Below, piece by piece: positions 36,372 through 45,948 of a stretch of 64,000 bases of DNA. The stretch lies in the NCBI RefSeq assembly GCF_018736065.1, contig NZ_CP076129.1, positions 930,001-994,000 of the forward strand. The letters are read 5' to 3'. The position numbers were made by a program, and so were the translations under genes. Below the pieces are notes generated by a model. The model saw only the letters and a list, made by a program, of their open reading frames with translations. It was not told where the DNA came from and ran no database searches. How positions within the stretch are numbered: position 1 is the stretch's first letter; each line of letters begins with the position of its first letter. Source of the DNA: Flammeovirga kamogawensis (GTDB lineage Bacteria; Bacteroidota; Bacteroidia; Cytophagales; Flammeovirgaceae).

Positions 36372-39300
36372 ATGAGTAATTTCAATCTTTTAAAAGAAAC
36401 AGACTTTCCTAGAAAAATTTACAATAACGCAACTAATGCTGAACGTAATATTTATGCTGCTCCCTCTCTTTCTGCTGTTGCTTGTAGAAATGCCTTAGAG
36501 TGTACTGTAAATTATATTTTTAGTCAAGAAGATTTTTTCTTTGATAGAGATGAGAGACTGGTTGACAAATTAAAAAATTCTGAATTTTATGATTTTATAT
36601 TAGATAACTGCGGACACTCTACACATTTAGAATTAAAACAAATTAGATTAACAGGAAATAATGGAGCACATGATGCTGAAAAAAATGTATCATCTGATGA
36701 TAGTTTTAGGGCAGTAAAAAATATATTCCGTTTACTTAAAAACCTTTCGGCAGTTTATTTTGATTTTGATGAATTAGATCTAAAGTTTAATGAATCGTTT
36801 ATTCCACCACCTAACCAAGTAAATAATTTAAAGCAAAAGATTCAAGATTTAGAAAAGGAACAACATAACTATAATCATGAACTAGCACAAGAAAGGGAAG
36901 ATAAACAACAATTAGAAGAAAAGGTAAAGGTACTTCTTGAAGAACAGAAACGCCTAGCTCATAAAATACAAACGAAAGAAGGAGAGGGAGAAGAAACTAC
37001 TCTTTTAAAGAAAAAAACAGAACATTTAGAAAAACAATTACTAGAGGATAAAGCCAATGATAAGGCTTTAAGGAAAGCTATAGAAGAACTCAAAAAAGAG
37101 AAGGAAGTCCTTCGTAAAAAAGTAAGACAGTCAAGAGCTATTGAATTTGCACCTCTTGAATTTAATGAGGAAGAAACTAGAAAGAACTTAATTGATAACC
37201 AATTAAAAGAAGCTGGTTGGAAAAGCTTTGAAGAGGGAAAAGATATTGAGTTCAAGGTAGAAGGAATGCCTGAAAGTATCAGTAAAACAGGTATAGGATA
37301 TATAGATTATGTACTATGGGGAGATGATGGTAAACCATTAGCGATAGTAGAAGCAAAAAGAGCTTCTACGAATAGTAAAATTGGTAGACATCAAGCTGTA
37401 ATATATGCTGAGTGTTTGGATAAAATGTTCGATCATCGCCCTCTTATTTATTATACTAATGGATTTACAACTTATTTTTTAGATGATCAATTCTATAACG
37501 ATAGAATAGTTTTTGGTTTCCATTCTAAAGATGAACTGTTACAACTTCATCATAATAGACAAAATAAAAAAGACCTTAGAAGGTATAAAGTCAATAAAAA
37601 TATTGCAGGTCGTTCTTATCAGCTAGAAGCATTGAGAAGAGTTGCCGAAAATTTTGTTTTGACAGATAATAAGCTACAACTTCGAGGGTTTAATCGTCAG
37701 TCTTTACTTGTTATGGCTACAGGTTCAGGAAAAACAAGAACGTCTGCCGCTTTAGTAGAAATGATGGTGGAAAGTGGTTGGGTGTCTAAGGTCCTATTTT
37801 TAGCTGATAGGGTAGCTTTAGTAAAACAAGCTCAAAACGCATTTAAAGAACATTTACCTACACTTTCTCCTATCAATTTATCTGATGCAGATGAAAATGA
37901 TGCTAAAAATGCACGATTAGTATTTTCTACATATCCGACTATGATGAATAAAATCAATTCCGTAAATGAAGAAACAGGTAAACGTTTCTTTGGCATTGGA
38001 CATTTTGATTTAATCATCATTGATGAAGCACACCGATCTGTTTATCAGAAATTCCGTTCTATATTTCAATATTTTGATAGCTTACTGGTTGGTCTTACCG
38101 CTACTCCTCGAAATGAGATTGATAGAAATACTTATTCGCTTTTTAATATAGAAGATGGTACTCCTACTTATGCATATGAATTAGATACTGCCATTGATGA
38201 TAAGTATCTTGTTCCTCCAAAAGGACGTTCTATTGCTTTAAAATATCCTACGGAGGGCATAAAATACAATCAGCTTTCAGTCGAAGACCGTGAAGAATAT
38301 GAGGAGAAAATGGCTGAAGCTTATGGTGAAGATAATATTCCTGAAGAGGTAAAAGGTTCTGCATTCAACGGGTGGTTTTTTAATACTTCAACGCAAGATC
38401 TCATTTTAACCGAATTAATGGAGAATGGTATTAAGGTTGATGATGGGGATAAAATTGGTAAAACAATTATTTTTGCTCGAAACCACAGGCATGCTGAATT
38501 TATTAAAGAAAGGTTTGATATTAATTATCCTCAGTATGGACCATACTTTTGTCAGGTAATTCACAATAAAACCAAAAATGCACAGGATTTACTAGAACGT
38601 TTTTGTGATGAAATAGAGGTTCAAGAGCCTCAAATTGCCGTTTCTGTTGATATGATGGATACAGGAGTAGATGCTCCAATGGTGCTTAACCTTGTATTTG
38701 CAAAATTAGTACGTTCGCATACCAAATATTGGCAAATGATAGGTAGAGGAACTCGACTATGCGAGGATTTATTGGGTATAGGAGAACACAAGAAAGAATT
38801 TATGATTTTCGATTGCTGTGGTAATTTTGAATATTTTGAAGATAACTTGACTCCAAAAGATACAGCTCTTCCTAAGTCTATCTCACAAAAATATTTTGAA
38901 ACATTAGTAGACTTCTCCTATTATTTACTTTATAAAAATGAAAATACTATTGAGGAAGAAAGGGAGTTGGCAAAAGGTTATATACAATCACTATGTGTAG
39001 CTATTAAAGAGTTAGATCAAACACGTATTGATGTTCGACAAGCCTTAGAAATGGTTATTAAATACAGTAGATTAGATCAGTGGTCGGTGGGAAATATTGC
39101 TAATGTTGATACGAAAGCAGCAGAAATAAAAAGTACGCTTTCTGGGTTATATTTCCTTTCAGGTGATCAATATGCTAAACAGTTTGATTTATTGGTACTT
39201 TATCTGCAATACCTTTGGGCTGCTAATGACCCCCAAAAAGAAAATTTACAGGAAAAAGTGATACAAACGGCAACTACTTTAGAGTCTTTAGGTAATATTC

Positions 39301-40004
39301 CTGCAGTACAAAAGAAATTACCGTTTATTCGACAAATAAAAACAGATGATTATTGGACTGCTCCTAGTCAAAAGCAATTAGAAAGAATACGTACTGAACT
39401 TAGAGATCTTATTAGATTGATCCCGAAAGAAGATCAGAAAATTATTTACACTGCCATCAAAGGTGACTTTATTATTATGGATCGACCTGAGGCTACAAAT
39501 ACAATAATTGGAAATAGTGGTACTGGCGAAGACATGAAAAACTATAGGGAAAAAGTATATGAATTCTTTACTAAAAATAGAAATCATACTTCTATTCATA
39601 AGTTAGTGAATAACCTTAATATTAATCATGGTGATATTACAGCTTTAGAAAAAATATTAATTGAAGAACTAGGTACTCAAGAAGAATACAAAACCTATTT
39701 TGAAGATAAACCTTATGGGCAATTGGTACGTGAAACTTTAGGTCTTTCCGATGAAGCAGTAGACAATGTATTTTATGATTTTGTAAACCAAAATGCTTTA
39801 AATGTCAATCAGCGTACCATGCTTGAGGCAATAAAAAAGAAAATAAAAGCGAAAGGGATTGTGGAAATAACAGAAGTAATGTCTGCTAAGTTGAACGCAA
39901 AAACAGAGTTTTATGAGTTGTTTGAAATGGATGATTTACAGACTATTAAACAAATTATTCTAAACCTCAATAATAATGTAAACCCTCAAAGTTTACAGGC
40001 TTAA
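36372..40004 (+). CDS. hsdR: Type I restriction-modification motor/nuclease subunit HsdR
   Basis: This is the restriction subunit that translocates and cleaves unmodified DNA together with HsdM and HsdS. It has 1210 residues. The N-terminal ~140 residues are a DUF4145/HEPN-like domain (LKQIRLTGNNGAHDAE). A charged coiled coil (~140-255) precedes the HSDR_N nuclease with YIDYVLW (Asp312) and IVEAKRAS (Glu327, Lys329), a PD-(D/E)xK site. The helicase has MATGSGKTR (Lys454), IIDEAHR (551-554), VGLTATPR and GRGTRL. The tail resembles the EcoEI-type C-terminal domain. It is on the opposite strand from hsdM and hsdS, with a composite regulator-like gene between them. All catalytic motifs are intact. 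Confidence 0.95.
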   Translation: MSNFNLLKETDFPRKIYNNATNAERNIYAAPSLSAVACRNALECTVNYIFSQEDFFFDRDERLVDKLKNSEFYDFILDNCGHSTHLELKQIRLTGNNGAHDAEKNVSSDDSFRAVKNIFRLLKNLSAVYFDFDELDLKFNESFIPPPNQVNNLKQKIQDLEKEQHNYNHELAQEREDKQQLEEKVKVLLEEQKRLAHKIQTKEGEGEETTLLKKKTEHLEKQLLEDKANDKALRKAIEELKKEKEVLRKKVRQSRAIEFAPLEFNEEETRKNLIDNQLKEAGWKSFEEGKDIEFKVEGMPESISKTGIGYIDYVLWGDDGKPLAIVEAKRASTNSKIGRHQAVIYAECLDKMFDHRPLIYYTNGFTTYFLDDQFYNDRIVFGFHSKDELLQLHHNRQNKKDLRRYKVNKNIAGRSYQLEALRRVAENFVLTDNKLQLRGFNRQSLLVMATGSGKTRTSAALVEMMVESGWVSKVLFLADRVALVKQAQNAFKEHLPTLSPINLSDADENDAKNARLVFSTYPTMMNKINSVNEETGKRFFGIGHFDLIIIDEAHRSVYQKFRSIFQYFDSLLVGLTATPRNEIDRNTYSLFNIEDGTPTYAYELDTAIDDKYLVPPKGRSIALKYPTEGIKYNQLSVEDREEYEEKMAEAYGEDNIPEEVKGSAFNGWFFNTSTQDLILTELMENGIKVDDGDKIGKTIIFARNHRHAEFIKERFDINYPQYGPYFCQVIHNKTKNAQDLLERFCDEIEVQEPQIAVSVDMMDTGVDAPMVLNLVFAKLVRSHTKYWQMIGRGTRLCEDLLGIGEHKKEFMIFDCCGNFEYFEDNLTPKDTALPKSISQKYFETLVDFSYYLLYKNENTIEEERELAKGYIQSLCVAIKELDQTRIDVRQALEMVIKYSRLDQWSVGNIANVDTKAAEIKSTLSGLYFLSGDQYAKQFDLLVLYLQYLWAANDPQKENLQEKVIQTATTLESLGNIPAVQKKLPFIRQIKTDDYWTAPSQKQLERIRTELRDLIRLIPKEDQKIIYTAIKGDFIIMDRPEATNTIIGNSGTGEDMKNYREKVYEFFTKNRNHTSIHKLVNNLNINHGDITALEKILIEELGTQEEYKTYFEDKPYGQLVRETLGLSDEAVDNVFYDFVNQNALNVNQRTMLEAIKKKIKAKGIVEITEVMSAKLNAKTEFYELFEMDDLQTIKQIILNLNNNVNPQSLQA

Positions 40005-40026
40005 AAGCATCTTTTATTAAAAAGAT

Positions 40027-40070
40027 CAAAAAAGGGAATATGATTTAAGAAAAATCGTATTCCCTTTTTT
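40027..40070. terminator. Bidirectional terminator between convergent genes
   Basis: AAAAAAGGGAATATGAT pairs with ATCGTATTCCCTTTTTT (one wobble position) around a 10-base loop. It sits between the stop of hsdR (40004, plus) and the stop of the composite gene (40082, minus) and would serve both. Confidence 0.85.
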
Positions 40071-40081
40071 CAATATTAAAA

Positions 40082-42916
40082 CTAGCTTAATCTATCAATC
40101 GATATTCTATTTTGATGAACTAAATAGAAATATAGAAATATAAATAATGTAAACAGGTTTTCTATTTCTTCTGATGTCATCTGCTGGGCAGTATGTGATT
40201 CTAAATTTCTGTTGTCATTCGCTCTATGAAACAATGGCTTTAAGGGGTGCGAATGATGGTATAAACCTAATTCATAAAATAACGTTCCTAAACCTTGATT
40301 TCTTGGTTCAAGACGCTCATATTCCGAAGACTTATAGGGGTTTGAAACATATAATATTTTTCTTGTGAAAGGTTCCATACATGTTGCCAGTTGAGTAATA
40401 ATATTTATTCGATGCACCTTATGCTCACCCTCTTCTCTATACTTCATAATAAAATTATAAATATTAGGATAAATACGCTCATGTAATCCTTCAATATCAT
40501 TTATACCTGTAGAGTGTTCTAAGAACTTATGCATATTGTTGAACACGTTACTATTTGGGTTTAATCCTTTCTCTTTCAAAAGATCTATTACTTCATTTTG
40601 AAATATTTTTTGCTCGTATTCTTCCGTATATTCAGGCAATAAGTAATGTGCTTTTCCATCTATTTTTTTCTTAACTAATTCACTTGTTCTTTGGCCTGAT
40701 AAATAGATTCCAACAGTGGTTTTAGAATAGTTAAATTTTGTATGTAGAGCTGTTACAATTTCTTTCTTGGGAACTGGAGTTTTTCTACCTTCTAAGTAGT
40801 TTTTGATAGAAGATAATATTGTAGTCCTTTGTTTTTCCTCTTCAGATTGTATAGCAGTATAATACTCTTCCCCCTCTTTTTCGATAACACCAAAATGTAA
40901 TCGATTACTTAAGTAATTATGAATAGTAGGTGCTGCCATACCTATCTCCTTTAATTTTGCTTTTAGCTGGCGACAAGGATAGCTTCCTCCATTTTTAGTT
41001 ATAACATCCTTAAACTGTTGTCGTATAGTATTTTCAAGATCCCTTTTTTTATGTTCACCAACCATTATAACCTCTTTAATATAACTCGGTTTCATTGTTT
41101 CAGTGATATAGTTACCTGATTTCAACTTTACTAAATAAATTCCGATACAGGTGTTAATGGATAATTCAGAAAGAGAATTATTTCGTGTTTTCACATATGC
41201 TTTGATCTCCTTTACAGAAAGAGGTCTGTAATTCCCTTCTTCTTTAAAAGTATCTAAAATTAGATCTTTAATCGGTTTACTTTCTAGCCCCCATTCTTTT
41301 AAAGAAAAGATACCTCTTTTTCCATGTGCTTTAACCAATGGAGAACCTGGCATACGCAGACGGAATTTATCATAATCCATTTCTTTATTACCCTCTAAAA
41401 GCTTTCTTTTATTATATTCTATATAGATCTGGTTTGCATCCATTTTTTCACCTTTTTCAAAAAGTATTCTTGCTATAGCTTCATTGATATTGGTAATATT
41501 ATTGAAATAGATTTGATAACGAACCTCTTCCTCGTTCATTATTCTTTCTACTTCTTGTATAGATTGCGTAACATTAAGTATAGCTTCTCTGCTTATTTTG
41601 GGATATTTACTTTTAATCTCAAATAAAAGATCTGTCTCGCTAATAGAAAGGGTATGATTATCTATTAACTTGTAAATGGTAGTTATTAGTTTCTTATAGA
41701 CATTCTTATCTTCTTCATTCTTAATAAAGAAACGAGTAGATGTTTTGGCTGTAAAGCCTTTTACTTCCTGAATATTAAAAATATCTTCTATCAATTCTAT
41801 ATTACTTACCTCTCCAAATATTTCAATTAAAGTCTTTAATGTAAGTATAGAGTCTGATTCTACTTGTTCTTTATATTGTTGGATATAATTGACAATTTCT
41901 TCATCACATCTGATTTGATAACCTGCTTTTGTTGCTATAGTTTTACCTTCCAATAATGGAATAAATAATTCTTTAAATAGCTTTACTTTTTCTTGTCTGA
42001 CTCTTTCTCCCGTAATTCCTAATACTACCCCAATATCTTTAAGCATATAGCTTTTTCCTTTAGCTCTGCCAACTCCGTAGTAATAGGATAAAATTTCATT
42101 GTCTCTTTCAGTTACATAGTTTAAGAAGTCGTTAATAACAATTTGTATAATTTCATAGAGTGTCTGTTCTCTGTCAAAATCAAAAGTTTGCTCTCCAATT
42201 ACGAAAACCTTTGTATTTTTATGGTAAATATGCAATAACAGCTCTTGTTCCTGAATAGCTTTATCTTTTAAAGCTGTTAACTTCTTAAACTTTCCAACTC
42301 CTAAACTCTTTATATTTTTAAACTCTCTTTCGGAGGTTCCACCCATTTCACCGATTGTCGTAATATTATTTTTTATAAGTGCATCAATAAAATTGCGATC
42401 ATCAAACTCTTTAACATCATTTAATGAAATATCTTTAATCTCCTCAGGCATTTCAACAATAGTGGGGTCAGAAAGAGGTTCCTCTCCAAAATATGCTCTG
42501 AGGGAAGTTTGAAGTGCATAAAATTCATCCTGATATTGATCTTTTACTCCCTTTATACTTAAATAAGCATTACAATTTAATAACTCTTCAATTTTCTTGA
42601 GCTCATGAGCTTTGATGATCCTTTCTCTTTTGGTACAAGGTTCTAAAAATAAATCTAATGCAGTAATAAGTGAATCTCTTGATAAATTTTTAGGTATTTT
42701 CTCTTCTATTAAATCTCTTATTGTCAGTTGGAATGAATGAAATTCAGATTGTATACCTCTGTTAAAGCTATTTTTGTATTTTGTACAGTCAATCAGATCT
42801 GCAATTGTTTCCAATTCTAGTGCTGTAATAACTTTTTCTATTTTGGAAGTAAATTGAATAGAATGTCTTAAAGAGTTTAGAGATGATTCTCTTGAAGGTA
42901 AAGTTAGTGTTGACAT
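40082..42916 (-). CDS. Composite protein: RNAP alpha-CTD-like, sigma region 4-like, winged-helix array, C-terminal HEPN-like
   Basis: This protein has 944 residues from the ATG at 42916 (a TTG start would add nine). Two similar helical units fill the first ~145 residues (around KVITALELETIADLIDC and RIIKAHELKKIEELLNC). Residues ~174-219 (NFIDALIKNNITTIGEM, IKSLGVGKFKKL) look like the helix-hairpin-helix of the RNA polymerase alpha C-terminal domain. Residues ~266-319 (ERDNEILSYYYGVG, LKDIGVVLGITGERVRQEKV) look like sigma-70 region 4. Several winged-helix-like units follow to ~760. The C-terminus contains RNLESH (Arg903, His908), an Rx4H motif of HEPN proteins, and a hydrophobic last helix. 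It lies between hsdR and hsdS and ends in their shared terminator. I know no named family with this order. Confidence 0.7.
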   Translation of the reverse strand: MSTLTLPSRESSLNSLRHSIQFTSKIEKVITALELETIADLIDCTKYKNSFNRGIQSEFHSFQLTIRDLIEEKIPKNLSRDSLITALDLFLEPCTKRERIIKAHELKKIEELLNCNAYLSIKGVKDQYQDEFYALQTSLRAYFGEEPLSDPTIVEMPEEIKDISLNDVKEFDDRNFIDALIKNNITTIGEMGGTSEREFKNIKSLGVGKFKKLTALKDKAIQEQELLLHIYHKNTKVFVIGEQTFDFDREQTLYEIIQIVINDFLNYVTERDNEILSYYYGVGRAKGKSYMLKDIGVVLGITGERVRQEKVKLFKELFIPLLEGKTIATKAGYQIRCDEEIVNYIQQYKEQVESDSILTLKTLIEIFGEVSNIELIEDIFNIQEVKGFTAKTSTRFFIKNEEDKNVYKKLITTIYKLIDNHTLSISETDLLFEIKSKYPKISREAILNVTQSIQEVERIMNEEEVRYQIYFNNITNINEAIARILFEKGEKMDANQIYIEYNKRKLLEGNKEMDYDKFRLRMPGSPLVKAHGKRGIFSLKEWGLESKPIKDLILDTFKEEGNYRPLSVKEIKAYVKTRNNSLSELSINTCIGIYLVKLKSGNYITETMKPSYIKEVIMVGEHKKRDLENTIRQQFKDVITKNGGSYPCRQLKAKLKEIGMAAPTIHNYLSNRLHFGVIEKEGEEYYTAIQSEEEKQRTTILSSIKNYLEGRKTPVPKKEIVTALHTKFNYSKTTVGIYLSGQRTSELVKKKIDGKAHYLLPEYTEEYEQKIFQNEVIDLLKEKGLNPNSNVFNNMHKFLEHSTGINDIEGLHERIYPNIYNFIMKYREEGEHKVHRINIITQLATCMEPFTRKILYVSNPYKSSEYERLEPRNQGLGTLFYELGLYHHSHPLKPLFHRANDNRNLESHTAQQMTSEEIENLFTLFIFLYFYLVHQNRISIDRLS

Positions 42917-42996
42917 ATTAGTAATAGATTTTTTAGATTTCAATATTTAACCAGGTGTTAAGTTATATCATGTACTTCAGTAACGATAATTAGAAC

Positions 42997-43036
42997 TTTT
43001 CCCCTATACACTTCTATTAAAGTGAATAGGGGAAAA
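42997..43036 (-). terminator. Hairpin downstream of hsdS
   Basis: CCCCTATTCACTT pairs with AAGTGTATAGGGG (one bulge) about 5-40 bases after the hsdS stop. No U-tract follows, so termination may need a factor. Confidence 0.4.
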
Positions 43037-43040
43037 TATT

Positions 43041-44231
43041 TTACTTAGCAAACACCTCCTGCAACAACGCATTAAATAAATCCTCAGAGGCTGCCAAGCT
43101 TTCCTCGGCTAATCGCTTTTGATCTTCGATGAGAGTGATGCGGTTGGCGAATTGGTTTTGGAGGTCAAAAGATGGAATAGAAAATTCTACTTCATATATT
43201 TTTTTTGGTGATGTATGACGCACTTTTGTACCTGTCGCTGACATCTGTATTTGCGATCTAATAGATTTCTGATTAAATAGGTAATACACAAATATTTTAT
43301 TTAAAACATTACTATCAAAATCAATTAAACCTAATCGTTGATTATGTAAAAATGTCTTCTCTTCTGGTACTAATAGTGTACTACCCAATAATCCATAGGC
43401 TTGTTCAGTCATTGCTACTAATAAATCTCCCTTACCCAATAAATATTCTGAAGGGAATTCTCCATCATAGAACTTTTGCTTTACACCAATATCTTTAAAA
43501 CCTCCATTTTCAAAAAAATGTCCAGGAGTTAATAATTTAAAATCAGAATCTTTAACAAAGTTCTCACTTTTAAATGCAAAACCATGTTTTATCTCAATAA
43601 AATCTCCCAACTTCACCTTCTCCCACCCCATCGGATTACTAACAGGATCCCCAAACATCTCCAAAAAGATACTCTGAGTTAAACGGTTGTATTCTTTGAT
43701 CAACTCTTGGTTGAGGCGACGGTTTCGGTCTGCGGCATCTAATAAGCTGGCGATGCGTTTTTGTTCGGGAAGGGGGCGAAGGGGGATTTTTAGATCATCA
43801 ATATGTTCGTTTTTAATATTATTGATGTTCGCTCCATTGATTACAGATTTAATAGTGGTTCTGTAATAACTCGATTGAAAAAAGTATTTAAGATATTGTG
43901 GATACACCTTATCTTCTAGAGGTCTAACTACTTTACAAAATGCACCAAAAGATCCATCATAATCATTATTGAATGAACCATTTTTACCAATTACATTTAA
44001 ACTGCCAGTTGATGCAGTAATTAAAATATCTCCTTTTTTTAATTTTTGATCTTCCTTTACTAAATCATTTTTTATGTAAATTAAGTTATCAAAATTAATT
44101 GTTCCTTCACCAATATTATTTGATCGTAAAATTGGAATATACCCTTCCTCAAAAGTATCAATTGAAGCATCACCTTTAAATGAGACACCCCTTACTTGTC
44201 TTATTATATTTTTTACTTTTTCAGAAACCAT
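43041..44231 (-). CDS. hsdS: Type I restriction-modification specificity subunit HsdS
   Basis: This subunit sets the DNA target for the type I enzyme. It has 396 residues with two target-recognition domains: about 1-140 (SFKGDASIDTFEEGYIPILR) and about 200-345 (WEKVKLGDFIEIKHGFAF). They are separated and followed by the conserved helical spacers LRPLPEQKRIASLLDAADRN and DLQNQFANRITLIEDQKRL. The length is normal. Its ATG overlaps the hsdM stop by one base (TAATG), which indicates translational coupling. I saw no invertible repeats or simple-sequence tracts in the gene that would suggest phase variation. The recognition sequence cannot be read from the protein. Confidence 0.94.
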   Translation of the reverse strand: MVSEKVKNIIRQVRGVSFKGDASIDTFEEGYIPILRSNNIGEGTINFDNLIYIKNDLVKEDQKLKKGDILITASTGSLNVIGKNGSFNNDYDGSFGAFCKVVRPLEDKVYPQYLKYFFQSSYYRTTIKSVINGANINNIKNEHIDDLKIPLRPLPEQKRIASLLDAADRNRRLNQELIKEYNRLTQSIFLEMFGDPVSNPMGWEKVKLGDFIEIKHGFAFKSENFVKDSDFKLLTPGHFFENGGFKDIGVKQKFYDGEFPSEYLLGKGDLLVAMTEQAYGLLGSTLLVPEEKTFLHNQRLGLIDFDSNVLNKIFVYYLFNQKSIRSQIQMSATGTKVRHTSPKKIYEVEFSIPSFDLQNQFANRITLIEDQKRLAEESLAASEDLFNALLQEVFAK

Positions 44232-45724
44232 TACCCCAACATTTTCTCAAGTTCAACCATAGCTTCCATTCTTGCCTTATCCAAAGCCTTGATACGGTCC
44301 ATAATTACATTGGGAGCATCGTATTCCACCTCTTCATAGACTATTTCTTTGTAGCGATTGATGGATAAATCCCAATCGTTCTCCTTGATTTCCTCAAAAG
44401 GCACCATAAACGACTGTTCAGTACGTTTTCTGTCGGCTTCTCCTTCTTGATTTTTGAAACGGGTAATGATGTCTTTGATATCGTTTTCTTCTACAGGATT
44501 ACGCTTATCGTCTAAACTGAAACCATCGGCTTTCATATCATAGAACCACACATTATCCGTACCTCCACTATTGGTTTTAGTAAAGAACAACACTGCTGTA
44601 CTTACCCCAGCATACGGTTTAAATACTCCCGAAGGCATACTCACTACGGCATCCAATTTATGATTTTCAATAATTTCTTTTCGGATCTCTTTGTGCGCTT
44701 TGCTACTACCAAACAATACACCATCAGGAACAATCACTGCTGTTCTTCCACCTACTTTCATCATACGAAGCATCAACGCCAAAAACAACAATTCTGTTTT
44801 TTTAGACTTGTTGGTTTTCTTTAGTAAATAGTCCTCTACAGTCTCATTATTTAGGGACCCTTTAAAAGGAGGATTGGCTAAAATAAGCGAAAAACGATCT
44901 TTGATTTCATTCACTTTACTCAATGCATCCTTACGCTCCAAACGTGGATGTGAAATACCATGCATTTGCAGGTTCATAGCACCAATACGTGCCATAGTAC
45001 TGTCAAACTCCAACCCACTGAACATCTCTTTCTCATGATGTGTAAGGAAAACATCATCAGCAAACCAATCGGAATGATTCTTTTCCATATAGTCATTGGC
45101 TGCTACCAAGAAACCTGCTGTTCCAGTAGAAGGATCACAAATAGTATCCTCCTTTTGGGGTTCAGTCATTTCCACCATCATCTTAATAATATGACGAGGA
45201 GTTCTAAACTGCCCTAAAGTCCCTGCTGCACTCAGTTTAGAAAGCATATATTCATACAAATCACCCAAAAGGTCCTTGTCTGTAAGGTCTAACTTATCTA
45301 TTTTTTTGATAACCTGATCTAAGATTGCAGGTGCATTTTCTCCTTTAATTTCTAAAGTAGCATGCTCTACAAATTCAGCAAAAACACCGCCTTCATCACC
45401 AATGTTTTTCATGTGTGAAAACACTGTTTGCTTATTGGCAGTCTCTTGAGGAACAGTAAAAAGTTGGTACACCTCTTTAGGCGAGGTCACTAATTTGAAA
45501 TTACTCCAGCGCAATATTTTTTCTTCCGGAGCATACACTGCTTTACGTATAGCTTCTCCCGTAATCATCGCTTTTTTTTCTTTTTCCAATTGCATATCAT
45601 CCAATCGTTTGATAAACAACATATAAGAAAACTGCTCTATCACAGTAATTGGCGAAGAAATACCATTGTTCCAGTACGTCTCCCAAATATTATCAACTTT
45701 ATTTTTTAAATCTCCAGTAATCAT
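44231..45724 (-). CDS. hsdM: Type I restriction-modification N6-adenine methyltransferase HsdM
   Basis: This is the modification subunit that methylates adenine in the HsdS target to protect host DNA. It has 497 residues. The N-terminal helical domain starts LKNKVDNIWETYW. The conserved approach motif is GQFRTPRHI (171-179), the SAM-binding motif I is DPSTGTAGF (197-205) and the catalytic motif IV is NPPF (284-287), all intact. The C-terminal helical tail contacts HsdS. It is the first gene of the hsdM-hsdS pair, with a one-base overlap to hsdS. hsdR lies more than 4 kb away on the other strand, so the methylase can be made independently of the nuclease. Confidence 0.96.
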   Translation of the reverse strand: MITGDLKNKVDNIWETYWNNGISSPITVIEQFSYMLFIKRLDDMQLEKEKKAMITGEAIRKAVYAPEEKILRWSNFKLVTSPKEVYQLFTVPQETANKQTVFSHMKNIGDEGGVFAEFVEHATLEIKGENAPAILDQVIKKIDKLDLTDKDLLGDLYEYMLSKLSAAGTLGQFRTPRHIIKMMVEMTEPQKEDTICDPSTGTAGFLVAANDYMEKNHSDWFADDVFLTHHEKEMFSGLEFDSTMARIGAMNLQMHGISHPRLERKDALSKVNEIKDRFSLILANPPFKGSLNNETVEDYLLKKTNKSKKTELLFLALMLRMMKVGGRTAVIVPDGVLFGSSKAHKEIRKEIIENHKLDAVVSMPSGVFKPYAGVSTAVLFFTKTNSGGTDNVWFYDMKADGFSLDDKRNPVEENDIKDIITRFKNQEGEADRKRTEQSFMVPFEEIKENDWDLSINRYKEIVYEEVEYDAPNVIMDRIKALDKARMEAMVELEKMLG

Positions 45725-45875
45725 CTTTTATTTCATTTTTAAGGAAGCCTAAAATACAATTCTATTTTGAATAAATAACTTCAGTTTCCTTCTTAATTTC
45801 CATTATTTTAATGTATTAAGAATTTCTCTATTCAAGGTCGTTTTCCACTTATTTTTATAAAGACAATACAATAAT

Positions 45876-45917
45876 AAAAATGAAGTATGCAGTCTAAGTA
45901 CATACTTCATTTTTTTG
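45876..45917. terminator. Intrinsic terminator after the WYL gene
   Basis: AAAAATGAAGTATG pairs with CATACTTCATTTTT around an 11-base loop. It begins about 30 bases after the stop of the WYL gene at 45949 and has T-runs on both strands. Confidence 0.85.
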
Positions 45918-45948
45918 ATATTAATAATTAGAAGTAGAAAAAATATTT

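Noticed and set aside
43041-44231. Phase-variable hsdS
   Set aside because: I found no inverted repeats shared with a second hsdS fragment, no simple-sequence tract and no recombinase nearby.
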